Assembly (NCBI GenBank): GCA_023955635.1
Contig: JAMXHR010000017.1
Location: forward strand, 124,001 to 188,000
Length of the DNA stretch: 64,000 nt
Direction of reading: 5' to 3'
Source: Methanosarcina sp. ERenArc_MAG2
Lineage (GTDB): Archaea > Halobacteriota > Methanosarcinia > Methanosarcinales > Methanosarcinaceae
The notes under the pieces were generated by a model. It saw only the letters and a program-made list of their open reading frames with translations, did no database searches and was not told the DNA's origin. Shown one piece after another: positions 9,995 to 20,308 of this stretch (position 1 is the stretch's first letter; each line of letters opens with the position of its first letter). The translations under genes and the position numbers were made by a program.

Positions 9995-11322
9995 TAGGAA
10001 CAAAACATATATAATTTCAATTATTTCTCTTACCATCTATAATGTTTGTTAGAAGCCATTACAAATGATTAAAAGGAATCTAATTTGACGCTACGCATAA
10101 AATATCCGGAAGAAATTGAAACTCGAATGAAAGCATTTTATGATAGTTTGAACGAGAAAGATCGGAGAAGATACGCAGCTATCGAAGCAATTAAATTAGG
10201 TCACGGAGGACAAATCTATATTAGTAGTGTCCTGGGCTGCCACTTTCAGACTGTCATGGCTGGAATTAATGAAATCACCAATGGTACAGAAACCCCAGAG
10301 GACAGAATTCGAAAGCCTGGTGGGGGTAAAAAGAAAATCATCGACACGGTGGAAAATATCGATGAAATATTTTTTGAGATTCTAAAAAACCATACGGCTG
10401 GAAGCCCTATGGATGAAGAACTAAAATGGACAAACCTGAACCTTAAAGAAATTTCAAAGGTTTTTAAATCAAAGGGTATGAATATAACTCCCTATGTAGT
10501 AAAGCAGCTCTTAAAGAAACATGGTTTTGTAAAAAGGAAAATGCAAAAAGCTGTCACAATGAAAGACTCTAAAGATAGAAATGAGCAATTTGAGAGAATT
10601 CACGAGTTAAAGGAAGAGTACTCAAAAAGCGCTAATCCTATTATCAGTATAGATGTAAAAAAAGAAGTCATAGGTAATTTCTACCGTGATGGTAAAGTTT
10701 ATTGTACCCACACAGTAAAGGTATATGACCACGACTTCAATACATTTTCAGATGGGGTTGTAATTCCACATGGCATATACGATCTAAAAAGTAACGAAGG
10801 ATACATCACCCTAGGAACCAGTAAGGATACAAGCGAGTTTTGTTGTGACTGCATTAAAGACTGGTGGGAAAAATACGGTAAAAACAAATATCCAGAAGCA
10901 AATAGCATTTTAACCTTAGCTGATGGTGGTGGAAGCAACTCAAGCAGGAATTATATTTTCAAGGAAGATTTGCAAAAGATGGTAAATGAAATTGGAATTG
11001 AAATCAGAATGGCTCATTATCCACCATATACGTCGAAATACAATCCAATAGAACACAGGTTATTCTGTCATGTTACGAATGCATGCAAAGGTACTGTTTT
11101 CAGCAATATTGAGGTGGTCAAAAGCCTTGTTGAGAAGACTTACACATCTACAGGACTCAAAGTGTTTTCGACTATAAAGGATAAAGTTTATGCCACGGGA
11201 AGAAAAGCAACTGAAAACTTCAAGGAAAAAATGAAAATTGTATTTGATGATTATTTAGGAAAATGGAATTACAGAGCAATTCCACAAGTGAAAAATTGAA
11301 GTTATATTTGCAGCATTCCTTA
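9995..11322 (+). mobile_element. ISAzo13-family insertion sequence
   Basis: About 1.33 kb. The left end reads TTAGGAACAAAACATATATA and the right end, reverse complemented, reads TAAGGAATGCTGCAAATATA; both then continue into ATAAxTTC. It carries one intact transposase. A solitary relic of the same left end, without a transposase, is present at 60371-60465. Confidence 0.75.
10085..11299 (+). CDS. ISAzo13-family transposase
   Basis: 404 aa, TTG start with AAGGAAT upstream. The DDE core is PIISIDVKKEVIGNF (first D), SILTLADGGGSNSS (second D) and PPYTSKYNPIEHRLF (E), which is the arrangement in the ISAzo13/Rhodopirellula-type transposase family. An N-terminal helix-turn-helix-like region precedes RKPGGGKKK. 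The gene is uninterrupted, and its element is bounded by imperfect terminal repeats. Confidence 0.85.
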   Translation: MTLRIKYPEEIETRMKAFYDSLNEKDRRRYAAIEAIKLGHGGQIYISSVLGCHFQTVMAGINEITNGTETPEDRIRKPGGGKKKIIDTVENIDEIFFEILKNHTAGSPMDEELKWTNLNLKEISKVFKSKGMNITPYVVKQLLKKHGFVKRKMQKAVTMKDSKDRNEQFERIHELKEEYSKSANPIISIDVKKEVIGNFYRDGKVYCTHTVKVYDHDFNTFSDGVVIPHGIYDLKSNEGYITLGTSKDTSEFCCDCIKDWWEKYGKNKYPEANSILTLADGGGSNSSRNYIFKEDLQKMVNEIGIEIRMAHYPPYTSKYNPIEHRLFCHVTNACKGTVFSNIEVVKSLVEKTYTSTGLKVFSTIKDKVYATGRKATENFKEKMKIVFDDYLGKWNYRAIPQVKN

Positions 11323-11452
11323 GTTTCATCGGAATAAAGAATAGCACAAAATTTTCATATTCCTGCCGTCCAATCACATTTAATAAGTCGTCAATAATTA
11401 ATATTTTTGGGGGAAATATAGATTATATCTTCCCTGCTTCAAAAAAACATGT

Positions 11453-11741
11453 TCACGTTATTTCTGCTAACTCAGACGCTCTTTCAAGATGGTCTGTACC
11501 TGAATTGCGAAATATTCTGGCCTTTTGGAAATTTTGAGCTCCTAAAGTACCGTTTTTCGCTTTATTTGCTCCCTGCAATAAAAACTGACCTGCCGAGTTA
11601 TAGTCCTGAAGACCCGCCCTCCATTCTTTCTGCGCATCCTGGAGTTTGGGAGATACGGTATATTGATCATTTTCCTGAATGGCGTTCTGAGTATCATTTA
11701 CTATTTGTTGTGCATAAACCGCGAGCGTAGTATAATCAGAA
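11453..11741 (-). pseudogene. Truncated paralogue of the 20309-20827 secreted protein
   Basis: Nearly identical to the C-terminal 95 residues of the intact protein at 20309-20827 (shared AQEWRAG-type stretch KEWRAGLQDYNSAGQFLLQG and SGTDHLERASELA). Similarity also covers about 40 bp downstream of the stop. The N-terminal half, including the signal peptide, is missing: homology stops at 11741 exactly where the MITE begins. The apparent ATG at 11785 lies inside the MITE. Function of the family is unknown. Confidence 0.75.
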
Positions 11742-11860
11742 TAGGACTTACGCACTTCAGATTCAAAATCAAGCACAGTAACCATCAGATTTAAAATTTG
11801 AATTTCAGAAAGTTATAAGCCTACTGCAGTTGATTTGGTACTTCAAGTGCGTAAGTCCTA
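11742..11860 (-). repeat. MITE family A, 119 bp
   Basis: Full-length copy, inverted relative to those at 26386 and 58954, with terminal repeats TAGGACTTACGCACTT. Unlike those two copies, its flanks show no target-site duplication: the left flank is the truncated secreted-protein gene and the right flank is a transposase fragment. This fits recombination between two MITE copies that joined unrelated sequences. Confidence 0.85.
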
Positions 11861-12091
11861 TGGTTAAAGAATATGGTTATACCGCCCATATCAAAAGCCG
11901 CGGAGAGGAAAATATAAGAATACAAATTCCAGGTTTTAGGGCAAGAAGATGGGTTGTAGAAAGGACACATTCTTGGATAAACAGATTCAGAAGGCTGCTT
12001 ATAAGATGGGAAAAAGATTGAGAATTACCTTGCTATGCTTCAGTTAGCACGTGCATGGATGACATTTAGAGCAGCGGGATTTTTCGGATAG
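11861..12091 (+). pseudogene. C-terminal fragment of an IS5-type transposase
   Basis: Reads VKEYGYTAHIKSRGEE, then ARRWVVERTHSWINRFRRLL, a standard C-terminal region of IS5-group DDE transposases containing the catalytic Glu in VVERTHSW. A missing base in the A5 run near 12010 separates it from KIENYLAMLQLARAWMTF and the natural end at 12089. The N-terminal two thirds are absent, cut at the MITE. Two GGATAGGATCTTA direct repeats follow the stop (12085 and 12111). Confidence 0.75.
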
Positions 12092-12239
12092 GATCTTAAC
12101 CTACGATGTATGGGATAGGATCTTAGTTTGCAGATAATTCAGAATCAGGAGCTCTACAAAATTAAAAAGTAGGATCTTCCTTTCTCCCAGGTTTTTATTT
12201 ATTTCCAGCTCTTCGTTTTAGCTTGTTCTCTACTTTGGC

Positions 12240-13328
12240 TTATTCTCTACCTAGTGTCTTGCACCAGATGTTTATATCCTCAAACCCTCCCATTATCCTG
12301 CAATTGTTCACGAGCCTACCTGTGAAAGCATAGCCAAGAGAGGCAAAGGCTGTGTTTATGCCAGAAGATAAAGCTCTGCAGAGGGTATAGGTACTCTGGA
12401 AGCCTCTGTCTGAAAGTTCTTTTTCCAGGACTGTGATAAGCTCTTTTATCAGCCCTTTTCCCCTTTCGTAAGGAATTGTCAGACAGTCAGTTATTTCAGC
12501 ACTTCCGTTTTCAGGATCCATTTCTGCCGAGGCAAGGCTAACGATTTTTCCCTGCTTTTCCACAAGGAAATAAAGGACATTGGAGTCCATGGTTTTGAGC
12601 AGGTAGCTTTCCATGTGTATGGGAGTGGGATAAAACTGAAATCCTTGCCTGTAAAGGATTGCCATTGCAGATGTATCGGCCTGGACTGAGGGCCTAACAG
12701 TGTATTCTTCTGGAAGCTGGATTTTCCCTTGTTGTTTCTTCCAGTTTCCTTTTTCTCGGGAATTTTCTGGTTTTTGCGGGATTTTTCCGGTTCCTCTGTC
12801 CATCTTCAGGCAACTTTCAATTATCCGGTCTTCCTTTTCCTTATGAAGGGAAATTCCCCTAAAGTTTTTTGGGTAGCTTGAAAAAATATGGCAGTTTTTT
12901 CCGGGGTAGTATCCCCTGATGATCCCTTCTTCTGCATATTCGCAGGTTTCTGCCTCATGTATTTTTTCCGGAGGGATATATACGATTATTTTTTCTATTT
13001 CTTCTACTTTGGCAAAGGATTCAAGGGTTCTGGAGATTTCTTCAAAAAGCCCGGTATAATCCATGACTTTTATTCTTCTATTGTAATAATCAATTACAAT
13101 TTCAGCCCTTGCCCCGGGAATCTTCAGCTCCGCTTTTTTCCAGTAGTCTGGGAGTTCTTCTTTAGTTTCAAGTAGTAAGGGAACGTTCCTCTCCGCATTG
13201 ACCCCTCCTTCACTCTTAAACGCTTTTTTACTTTCGAAAAACGTTTCTTCTGGATTATTCCCTTTAGAAACGCATTTTTCTTTTAAGACCTTCGGGTTCG
13301 AGGACAATAATACTATTTTCTTCATCAT
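12240..13328 (-). CDS. ablB: Beta-lysine N6-acetyltransferase
   Basis: GNAT-family acetyltransferase that converts beta-lysine to N-epsilon-acetyl-beta-lysine, an osmolyte made by methanosarcinas at high salt. 362 aa here, longer than typical because of an N-terminal Lys/Glu-rich part. The C-terminal GNAT domain includes VRPSVQADTSAMAILYRQGF, DCLTIPYERGKGLIKELI (acetyl-CoA loop) and CRALSSGINTAFASLGYAFT. It overlaps the restored 3' end of ablA by about 65 bp, so the two are one operon. The start is not certain; MMKK at 13328 has the only nearby Met pair. Confidence 0.85.
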   Translation of the reverse strand: MMKKIVLLSSNPKVLKEKCVSKGNNPEETFFESKKAFKSEGGVNAERNVPLLLETKEELPDYWKKAELKIPGARAEIVIDYYNRRIKVMDYTGLFEEISRTLESFAKVEEIEKIIVYIPPEKIHEAETCEYAEEGIIRGYYPGKNCHIFSSYPKNFRGISLHKEKEDRIIESCLKMDRGTGKIPQKPENSREKGNWKKQQGKIQLPEEYTVRPSVQADTSAMAILYRQGFQFYPTPIHMESYLLKTMDSNVLYFLVEKQGKIVSLASAEMDPENGSAEITDCLTIPYERGKGLIKELITVLEKELSDRGFQSTYTLCRALSSGINTAFASLGYAFTGRLVNNCRIMGGFEDINIWCKTLGRE

Positions 13329-14534
13329 ACAGTTTGAGTTTTGCTAGGCCTACCCTATCTTTAAGTCCTGGATACTCATCGCAGATTAAACATTTTTGCG
13401 GGCATGCCTTGGTGTACTCTGCAGGCTCGGAGTACATGCAGATTACCCCTTCGTAATTTCTGAGGATGACTCCAGTGTCCGAACATGAGAGCCGGTAATT
13501 GGGCTCGACAGGGATTTTTCCTCCCCTCCCGGGGCATCAATTACAAAAGTAGGGACAGCAAGTCCTGAGGTATGCCCCCTGAGCATCTCCATAATTTCTA
13601 TGCCCCTTGCGACCGAAGTCCTAAAATGTTCCAGCCCGATGGAAAGGTCGCACTGGTAGAGGTAATAAGGCCTGGTTCTTACCTTCAGGAGTTCATGACA
13701 GAGTTTTTTGATTATCATCGGGCAGTCGTTTATTCCCCTTAGGAGTACGGACTGGTTGCCCAGGGGAATTCCGGCATGAGCAAGCATGTCCATTGCCTTT
13801 TTGGCTTCGGGAGTAATCTCTTTAGGATGATTGAAGTGAGTGTTGAGCCAGAGGGAGGGATATTTTTCAAGAATTTTACATAGTTCCGGAGTTATGCGCT
13901 GGGGCAGGGTTACCGGAGCTCTTGTACCTATTCTTACTATCTCCACGTGAGGAATATCAAAAAGTTCCCCTATGAGCCAATCCAGCCTCTCGTCGGAAAC
14001 TAGCAGGGCATCTCCTCCAGAAAGCAGGACATCCCTTATTTCAGGGTGCTCCCTGATGTACTCAATCCCCTCCAGGATTACCTTCTCAGAATAGTCATAT
14101 TCCTTATTGCCGACCCTGCGCTTGCGAGTACAGTGCCTGCAGTACATCGCGCAGCGATTCGAGATCAGGAAAAGCACCCGGTCCGGGTATCTGTGGGTTA
14201 TACAGCTCTCTTCAGAAGGGGAATCCCTTTCCTCGTAGAGAGGGTCTTCAAGATCCCAGGGTGATTTTTGAAGTTCAGCTAAACTGGGCACTGCCTGCAT
14301 CCGGATAGGACATTCCGGGTTTTCCGGATTGATAAGAGAAGCGTAATAAGGGGATATTGCCATTGGAAAAACTTCAAGAGCTCTTTTTATGTCTTCTTTC
14401 TCAAGCTCTGAAAGCTGGATCAGTTTTTCAAGTTCTTCTACGGTCTTAATTCTATGCCTGTACTGCCATTTCCAGTCTGAAAATTCTTCTTCAGATGCAT
14501 TAAAAAAGTCTTTAATCTTAAAACTCATGTTCAA
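13264..14534 (-). CDS. ablA: Lysine 2,3-aminomutase (one frameshift)
   Basis: Radical SAM enzyme that converts L-lysine to beta-lysine, the first step of N-epsilon-acetyl-beta-lysine synthesis. The cluster motif CAMYCRHC lies near residue 130, and LLSGGDALLVSDERLD and LPQRITPELCKIL are typical. The written frame stops at 13443, but in the next frame the conserved C-terminus continues (GVILRNYEGVICMYSEP, CPQKCLICDEYPG with its Cys zinc ligands) to a TAA at 13264. One G is missing in GGAGGGGAGG near 13521-13531. Restored length about 423 aa matches the family. It is followed by ablB. Confidence 0.9.
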
Positions 14535-14571
14535 AACTTCCAGTGAAAGCTGAAAAAATTAAGTAATAAGT

Positions 14572-14580
14572 TTTTATAAT
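14572..14580 (-). promoter_or_regulatory. Putative TATA box of ablAB
   Basis: On the minus strand ATTATAAAAAC lies about 40 bp before the ablA start, a reasonable position for an archaeal TATA box in front of a short leader. Confidence 0.4.
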
Positions 14581-15030
14581 ATCGTGAATAAAATCTTCTT
14601 TAGCAAATTAAACCGTTTTTTCTCGGATTTGTTTCAAGAAACTGTATATTAAAGTTATTAATGTTAGTATTAAAAGCATCTGATATATACTTTTTGTTAA
14701 AAAAGAATTTTAATAATCATTATTTTCAAAAAATAACTCCTGATAATCTCTCTTTATTCAAAATATTTTCTGATTTTGTACCTTCTGGTCCTCTTATTTT
14801 CTTTTAAAACTGCAATGCTTCTGACATTCTTTGTTTTGCCTCTTTTGAAGGAGTATATACATAATCAAAGAAAGAAAAGCAATTACTTATTTTTAGCGTT
14901 TCAGAGAAATGATAACGCCTGAAGTGCCTGTTATTATAAGAATTTCATGTTCATTATGGAACAGGGTCCTAAAAAAACATAAAAAAGGTAGAAAAATCGC
15001 TGCCTTATTTCACGGTGATACAGTTAGTCT

Positions 15031-15106
15031 GGCAGTGTAGCGAAATAGAATACATCTCAAAACCTGATAGACATTAGTGATTTTACAGAACTTTCGCTAC
15101 ACTGCC
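15031..15106. repeat. 76-bp inverted-repeat element (MITE family B)
   Basis: The ends are GGCAGTGTAGCGAAA and its reverse complement TTTCGCTACACTGCC, with a 46-bp spacer. No ORF. The termini look like transposon ends, so this is a small non-autonomous element. Confidence 0.7.
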
Positions 15107-15190
15107 GAATTCACAAAATAAAGAGTTGTTGCAGAATATTGACCAGTTACTGAAAAAAATCAAATTGCAGGCGGCCACCCCACCCTAAAC

Positions 15191-15307
15191 AGGCTGTCCG
15201 ACAATCACGCCCAGTAAGAAAAAAGATTCCTTCTTTTTCAATTTAAAGGTTTTATATGCCTTATTTTTCACATGTTTTTGCCCTGAAATTGAATTGTCGG
15301 ACAGCCT
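15191..15307. repeat. 117-bp inverted-repeat element (MITE family C)
   Basis: The ends are AGGCTGTCCGACAAT and its reverse complement ATTGTCGGACAGCCT. The interior is AT-rich with no ORF. The whole has the form of a MITE. Confidence 0.75.
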
Positions 15308-15609
15308 CTAAAGGTCAGGGTATTCGTGACCCTCTGCGCTCCCATAGTAATAAATTAAAAGTTTGATGAAAAAGGTGCTTTTTTTCGTTTACTATCTTCT
15401 GCTATTATATTTTGCTTATTTATGCTTCGGGCCCACCGCGAAATAACATCGGCAACTTTTTAGACTGTACTCTACAATTATCACAAGCAAGCCCATCGAT
15501 TAAATCCCAACATAATTAGGTGTTGCCTAGGTTATTCCGTAACGAGTCCTTACTGCACTTAGAAACTAATTCGTAATTTCATAACTATGTTTTAAAACCT
15601 CGCTTAAAC

Positions 15610-17448
15610 TTATCTAAACAAAATATCAGAAACATGCTTTCCTGAACTCTTCTCCACAATAATCGTTGCAATATCGTTATATTCAAGTTTCAAGTTGTTA
15701 TGTGCAATAATTGATTCACTTCCCCGTTGTATCATAACCATGAGGCTTTTTTCTGGAAAATTGATTTCCTTTATAGCCTTTCCAACAACCTTTGGATTGG
15801 TAACTCTAACTTCCATAATATTACCTCTATCTCCGACTTCACACATGGAAAAAAGATGATTCCTTCCAATCATATTGTCCATGACCGCAGCAGTTGTCAT
15901 TGTAGGGCTCATCGCTCGAATTCCAAGATCCCAGAATGCCTGGAGATTTTCCACGTTATTTACCCTAGCAACTAACTGTTCCCCTTTAAACCCAAACTTT
16001 GCCTTTGCAATCTGACAAAAAAGAATATTCGAATCATCCTTTTTTGTGGTTATAACTACATACTTGGCATTTTCAATCCCAGCTTTTTTCAGAATACTTA
16101 CATCTGCTGCATTACCCTGTACAGTCCGGACTCCTAAATCCCTACATTTGTTACATTCCTCTTCAGAGATGTCTATAACTGACACATTTTCTCCTCTATT
16201 ATCAAACCTTTCGGCAAGGATTCGGCCTACTTTTCCTCCTCCAACAATCAAAATTTCCATAGGAATTACCCCCAGTATTTGAGCTACTCTTTTTGACATG
16301 CTTCCTGTCAAGAAAACAGTAATAATGACTGTCAGGAAGACCAGTCCTACAATAGTTTGACCTCCTGGAATCCCCATCTCGTCCAATTTAATTGCAAAGT
16401 AAGTTGCGATCGAAGTCGGAACCACTCCTCTTGGTCCTACAAAAGATATGAACATTTTTTCATTGTTACCTATTTTAGAACTCCACATAGAAATAAAGAC
16501 AGATACGGGACGGACAAGTAGAATTATAAGCAAAACTAGGGCAATTCCTTTTAACCCAATCTCCATAATATACCAGAACTTCAGCATTGCCGCAAGCAAG
16601 ATGAAAATCAGAGAGATCATTAAAGTCGCTAGATTGCCATTAAATTCCTCTACCATCTTCTTTTGGGGAAACTCGGAAGACCCCATGATAATTCCAAAGA
16701 CAGCCAATGCAAGAATTCCCGACTCATTGCCTATAGTTTCTGACAATACATAACAAGCAAAGATCGAAGTGAGAGTAAACAGCCTGGCAGGCTGTTTGCC
16801 GATGGATACACCTCTGGTAAAAAACCAGCTGAGAGTAAATCCACTTAAACTTCCTATAATTAACCCTATCCCAAGCCTTTGCAGAATAAAAATTACTGCA
16901 CCAGTTCTGGAAAGTTCGGCTGTAATCCATTCAAAAACCATTGCAGTTAGAATAACACTTGCAGCATCGTTTAAGACACTCTCAAATTCTAAAATCTTGG
17001 CAACTTTATGGCAGACCTTGATGTTCTTGATTATTGGACCAACAACACTGGGGCCAGTTGCAGTAACCAGAGCTCCGAAAAGGGCAGCAATCTGGAGAGG
17101 GATATTTATAAGGAAGCTCGTAAGTATGGTTATCCCGAGAAAAGTAATAAAAACCCCAACGGTACACAGTTTAAGAACACTTTCTTTAACTCCTCTCAGT
17201 TGTTTCAAGTCGATCTGGAATCCTCCGTCAAAGACAATCACAGACACGCAGATCGCAACGATAGCACTGAGAACATCGGAATAAAGAGCTGGATTTAGTA
17301 GGTTTAGAACCTCGGGTCCTACTATTATTCCTTCAATAAACAGAAAGATAATAAAAGGAACCTGAAAATAGCGGCTAAGAGTCTGTGCCATAAGGGACAG
17401 AACGAGTAAGGCAATAACTATTTCCATCAAAAATATAGGATCAATCAT
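15610..17448 (-). CDS. NhaP-type (CPA1) sodium/proton antiporter with RCK domains
   Basis: 612-aa membrane protein. Residues 1-390 form about 12 hydrophobic segments of a cation/proton antiporter; ESVLNDAASVI carries the Asn-Asp pair typical of the CPA1/NhaP branch, and FISFVGPRGVVPTSIA is another conserved helix. Residues 400-520 form an RCK_N/TrkA-N domain (LIVGGGKVGRILAERF, VQGNAADVSILKKAGI). Residues 530-610 form an RCK_C domain. Ligand control by nucleotide binding to RCK is known for relatives. Together with ablAB and the ClC gene it forms an ion and osmotic homeostasis neighbourhood. Confidence 0.85.
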   Translation of the reverse strand: MIDPIFLMEIVIALLVLSLMAQTLSRYFQVPFIIFLFIEGIIVGPEVLNLLNPALYSDVLSAIVAICVSVIVFDGGFQIDLKQLRGVKESVLKLCTVGVFITFLGITILTSFLINIPLQIAALFGALVTATGPSVVGPIIKNIKVCHKVAKILEFESVLNDAASVILTAMVFEWITAELSRTGAVIFILQRLGIGLIIGSLSGFTLSWFFTRGVSIGKQPARLFTLTSIFACYVLSETIGNESGILALAVFGIIMGSSEFPQKKMVEEFNGNLATLMISLIFILLAAMLKFWYIMEIGLKGIALVLLIILLVRPVSVFISMWSSKIGNNEKMFISFVGPRGVVPTSIATYFAIKLDEMGIPGGQTIVGLVFLTVIITVFLTGSMSKRVAQILGVIPMEILIVGGGKVGRILAERFDNRGENVSVIDISEEECNKCRDLGVRTVQGNAADVSILKKAGIENAKYVVITTKKDDSNILFCQIAKAKFGFKGEQLVARVNNVENLQAFWDLGIRAMSPTMTTAAVMDNMIGRNHLFSMCEVGDRGNIMEVRVTNPKVVGKAIKEINFPEKSLMVMIQRGSESIIAHNNLKLEYNDIATIIVEKSSGKHVSDILFR

Positions 17449-17809
17449 TAGACTTCCCTATTAATAATGCACGTCTTACTTAAAAAATTTAGTGTACTTT
17501 GAATTATTAAATTAATGAAAAATTCAAGGCATACATCTTAAGATCCCGTATTTGTATGATCAGACAAAGTTCAGGTCTGGAAAAACTCTGAAAACTCCCT
17601 GATAATAATGTTAAAGTTGTTTTGGATAACCTCTTACAAATCGAGGTAGAAAGCACGTTCATTTCTATCCAAAAACGCTGAACTCCATATTTATCGTTGT
17701 TTCAAAAAGTAATTAGCTTGTGAATTTTTACTCTAAGTTAGACTATGTTTCATCAGAAAACTTAAAAATCCAGAACTCTGTCCTTTGAGATCCAATATAT
17801 TTTTCCTGC
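17449..17809. other. Intergenic, nothing recognised
   Basis: About 360 bp of AT-rich sequence between the antiporter and ClC genes. It probably contains the antiporter promoter. I see no RNA gene, repeat or ORF. Confidence 0.4.
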
Positions 17810-19582
17810 TTAGGCTGTATCCCGGATTTTTTCAACAACTTTTTTGTTGTACGAGTTTACAATGTCACTACGGGTGATAAGGCCAATAAGCTTAGTTTTA
17901 TCTTCCCTCTCAACAACAGGGAGCCTGCCTATTTGCTTTGAAGCGAAACGTTTGAGGACAGCATCCAGGGTTTCATCCGGGTAGGCAACTTCGAGATTTT
18001 TGGTAGCGATATCCCCTATTTTTTTACCAGTTTCTCCTGACTTTACTTTGCTTCGGAGGTCTGAGAGAGTTACTATGCCTGAAAGTTTGCCTTTGGAATC
18101 AAGGACAGGAAAACCTACGTGTCGGCTTACCTGCATGAGAACAGTAAGTGCTTCGATACTTTTTTCCTCAAAAACTGTCTGGACATGTGTAATCATGGCA
18201 TCTCTTACATACATGGAACTCATGATATCAATCTCCCTTCCTTTTCGGATTTTAAACCCTTTTCTACGGAGGCTTTCCGTGAAAATGGACTCCGGATACA
18301 GGGCATTTGACATTACGTTGCTAAGAACGCAGGCAAGCATGAGAGGAAGAATCATATTGTAATTCCTTGTAATCTCAAAAAGTATAAGAATAGCAGTCAA
18401 AGGAGCTCTTGCAGTTCCAGCAAAGACTGCACCCATGCCAACTAAAGCATAAGCTCCAGATTCTGCGACTATTCCAGGGAAGAAAAAGTTTGCAATTGTT
18501 CCGAAGGCTCCTCCAAGCATTGCACCCACAAAAAGAGAGGGAACAATCGACCCTCCTGACCCTCCTGAACCAAGACTAAGGGAGAAGGCGAGAATTTTCA
18601 GAAAAAGTAGAACTATCATGAGCTTGAAGGTAAACTGATTGCTAATAGCATCCGTAATCACACCATAACCTAACCCGAGAACCCGAGGGTAGAAAAGGCC
18701 GATTGCCCCTACTGCGAGCCCGCCAAGAGCAGGCTTAAAAATGGGATGGAGAGGTATTCTTGAAAAGAAATCTTTTGTGTAGTAAAGGGTTCGAATTAAT
18801 ATTGTTGAAATTATACCTGCTAGGAGCCCGAGGATTAGATAAAGTACAAATTCTTTATAGGGACTGACCAGCAGGTAAGAAGGAATCTGAAGCGTTTCTA
18901 CCCCAAAAACAGTACTTGACACAAGAGTTGCAAAGACTGAAGAAATAACTAAAGGAATGAAAGTGTTTGTTTCAAGTTCCCCATAAATAACCTCTACAAC
19001 AAAAACCACACCTGCAAGCGGAGCGTTAAATGCTGCAGCTATTCCGCCAGCTGCCCCACAACCAAGAAGAATCTGAAGCTGCCTTTCCGGACTTTTAAGA
19101 ATTCGTCCTAAAAAAGCTCCTGTTCCAGCTCCAGCTAGGATTCCAGGTGCCTCTTTTCCAAGGGAACCTCCTGAACTGATAGTGATAATTGACGCAAAGA
19201 CTTCAAGAAAAGAATCCCGGAGATTGAGATGCGCTCCGCGAAGAGCTACCGTTTCTATAAGGCCGTCAACTCCATAGCGTTTTTTCATTAACAAATGCGA
19301 GATAATCCCAACAATCAGCCCTCCGAGAGCGGGCATGAATACTACATAATAATGTGGAAACTCGTGTACAGAAAATCCGCGTTGCATTCCGAAAAAAGCA
19401 TCGAAATAATCTAAGGCAAGCTGATACACGCCTATTACCAGGCCTGTGAGAAGACCAATTATAATAGCAAGTGAGTTGATCTTTGAGGAGTCGGTATCAA
19501 AGACCTGGGTAATAGATTCTCTTATTCGAGAATACTCACGTAGAACATGTAATCTTAGTTTGTGTTTTTCGTCAATTTCCAA
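17810..19582 (-). CDS. ClC-family chloride channel/transporter with C-terminal CBS pair
   Basis: 590 aa. Residues 30-440 contain the ClC membrane fold, with GGSLGKEAPGI (contains the gating glutamate; the family usually reads G[KR]EGP) and GSGGSGGSIVPSLFVGA in the selectivity-filter region. Residues 465-590 hold two CBS domains (SMYVRDAMITHVQTVFEE, GIVTLSDLRSK, IGLITRSDIVNSYNK) that bind adenine nucleotides in relatives. It lies in the cytoplasmic membrane. A TATA-like TTTATAA lies about 105 bp before the start. Whether it is a channel or a chloride/proton exchanger cannot be read from sequence. Confidence 0.9.
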   Translation of the reverse strand: MEIDEKHKLRLHVLREYSRIRESITQVFDTDSSKINSLAIIIGLLTGLVIGVYQLALDYFDAFFGMQRGFSVHEFPHYYVVFMPALGGLIVGIISHLLMKKRYGVDGLIETVALRGAHLNLRDSFLEVFASIITISSGGSLGKEAPGILAGAGTGAFLGRILKSPERQLQILLGCGAAGGIAAAFNAPLAGVVFVVEVIYGELETNTFIPLVISSVFATLVSSTVFGVETLQIPSYLLVSPYKEFVLYLILGLLAGIISTILIRTLYYTKDFFSRIPLHPIFKPALGGLAVGAIGLFYPRVLGLGYGVITDAISNQFTFKLMIVLLFLKILAFSLSLGSGGSGGSIVPSLFVGAMLGGAFGTIANFFFPGIVAESGAYALVGMGAVFAGTARAPLTAILILFEITRNYNMILPLMLACVLSNVMSNALYPESIFTESLRRKGFKIRKGREIDIMSSMYVRDAMITHVQTVFEEKSIEALTVLMQVSRHVGFPVLDSKGKLSGIVTLSDLRSKVKSGETGKKIGDIATKNLEVAYPDETLDAVLKRFASKQIGRLPVVEREDKTKLIGLITRSDIVNSYNKKVVEKIRDTA

Positions 19583-20308
19583 ATGCTTGGGCCTCAGTGA
19601 GCTTTTTAGGACCTTATTTACTTAATAATTTAGAATTATTCTTTAAACTAACACAGATATTTTATTTGTTTCTATTTATCTTAATCCTTATAAATTAGAA
19701 GTACTATATCCTGAAATGATTTCGCAGATTCAAAACCATTTGAAAGTTTAATACACGATGCAACATCAGGTGACGCAAAAAGTTAAACACTGAGTAAATT
19801 TCAATTCCATTTCATGTGTCTTCAGTTAAGTGAGGAATCATGATAAATTGCCTCCATTTCCACAACAGTTATTATAAATTTAAACACATTGTGGGTTGGA
19901 GCAAGATATCGATTTCATGTAAAAAGGCCAAAGTTGAATCAGGATTAAGGTGCAAAATCGATAGCTTTCAGGCAAGAAAATTCCTTAACCGATGACCAAT
20001 GAATAGAAATTAAAAAGTGAAATAATTTTGAGATAAAACACTTTAATAGTATATTTTTACCACAGCGCCTCAAATCTTTCGATTAGCGGCCATTTTGAAG
20101 TTTATTTATTATATGAAGTATACAACTGCAAGTTTTCGATTACAGCACAAATTAGGAGCGCTTTGATTTTATCTTGAACAAAAAAACTATTTTTCGCAAC
20201 AAAATGCAACAAAACCATACCGTGAACCATTTTTTATTTAATCGTTAAACCCTGTATAAGGTCAGTAGTTTTTCGATACATCTTCCCTGCTTCAAAAAAG
20301 AAACATGT
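19583..20308. other. Intergenic with one dispersed repeat copy
   Basis: Roughly 700 bp with no credible gene. It contains copy A of the dispersed repeat (20045-20105). The last 40 bp before the next gene are similar to 11412-11452. Confidence 0.4.
20045..20105. repeat. Dispersed 60-bp repeat, copy A (divergent)
   Basis: Matches the pattern of a T-rich stretch with TATA, then CCTCAAATCTTTCGA and a GC-rich GCGGCC step, then TTTTGAAG. Related copies are at 20982, 23419 and 25579. This copy is the weakest. Confidence 0.5.

Larger units (their letters stand above)
14581..15609. other. Long intergenic region with two inverted-repeat elements
   Basis: About 1 kb between ablA and the antiporter gene. 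It contains the 76-bp element at 15031 and the 117-bp element at 15191. No coding frame is convincing in the remainder. Confidence 0.5.

Noticed and set aside
11449..11730. A plus-strand frame that is conserved in the second copy at 20305-20607
   Set aside because: Conservation is explained by the duplicated minus-strand gene. The plus-strand peptide has no features of its own.
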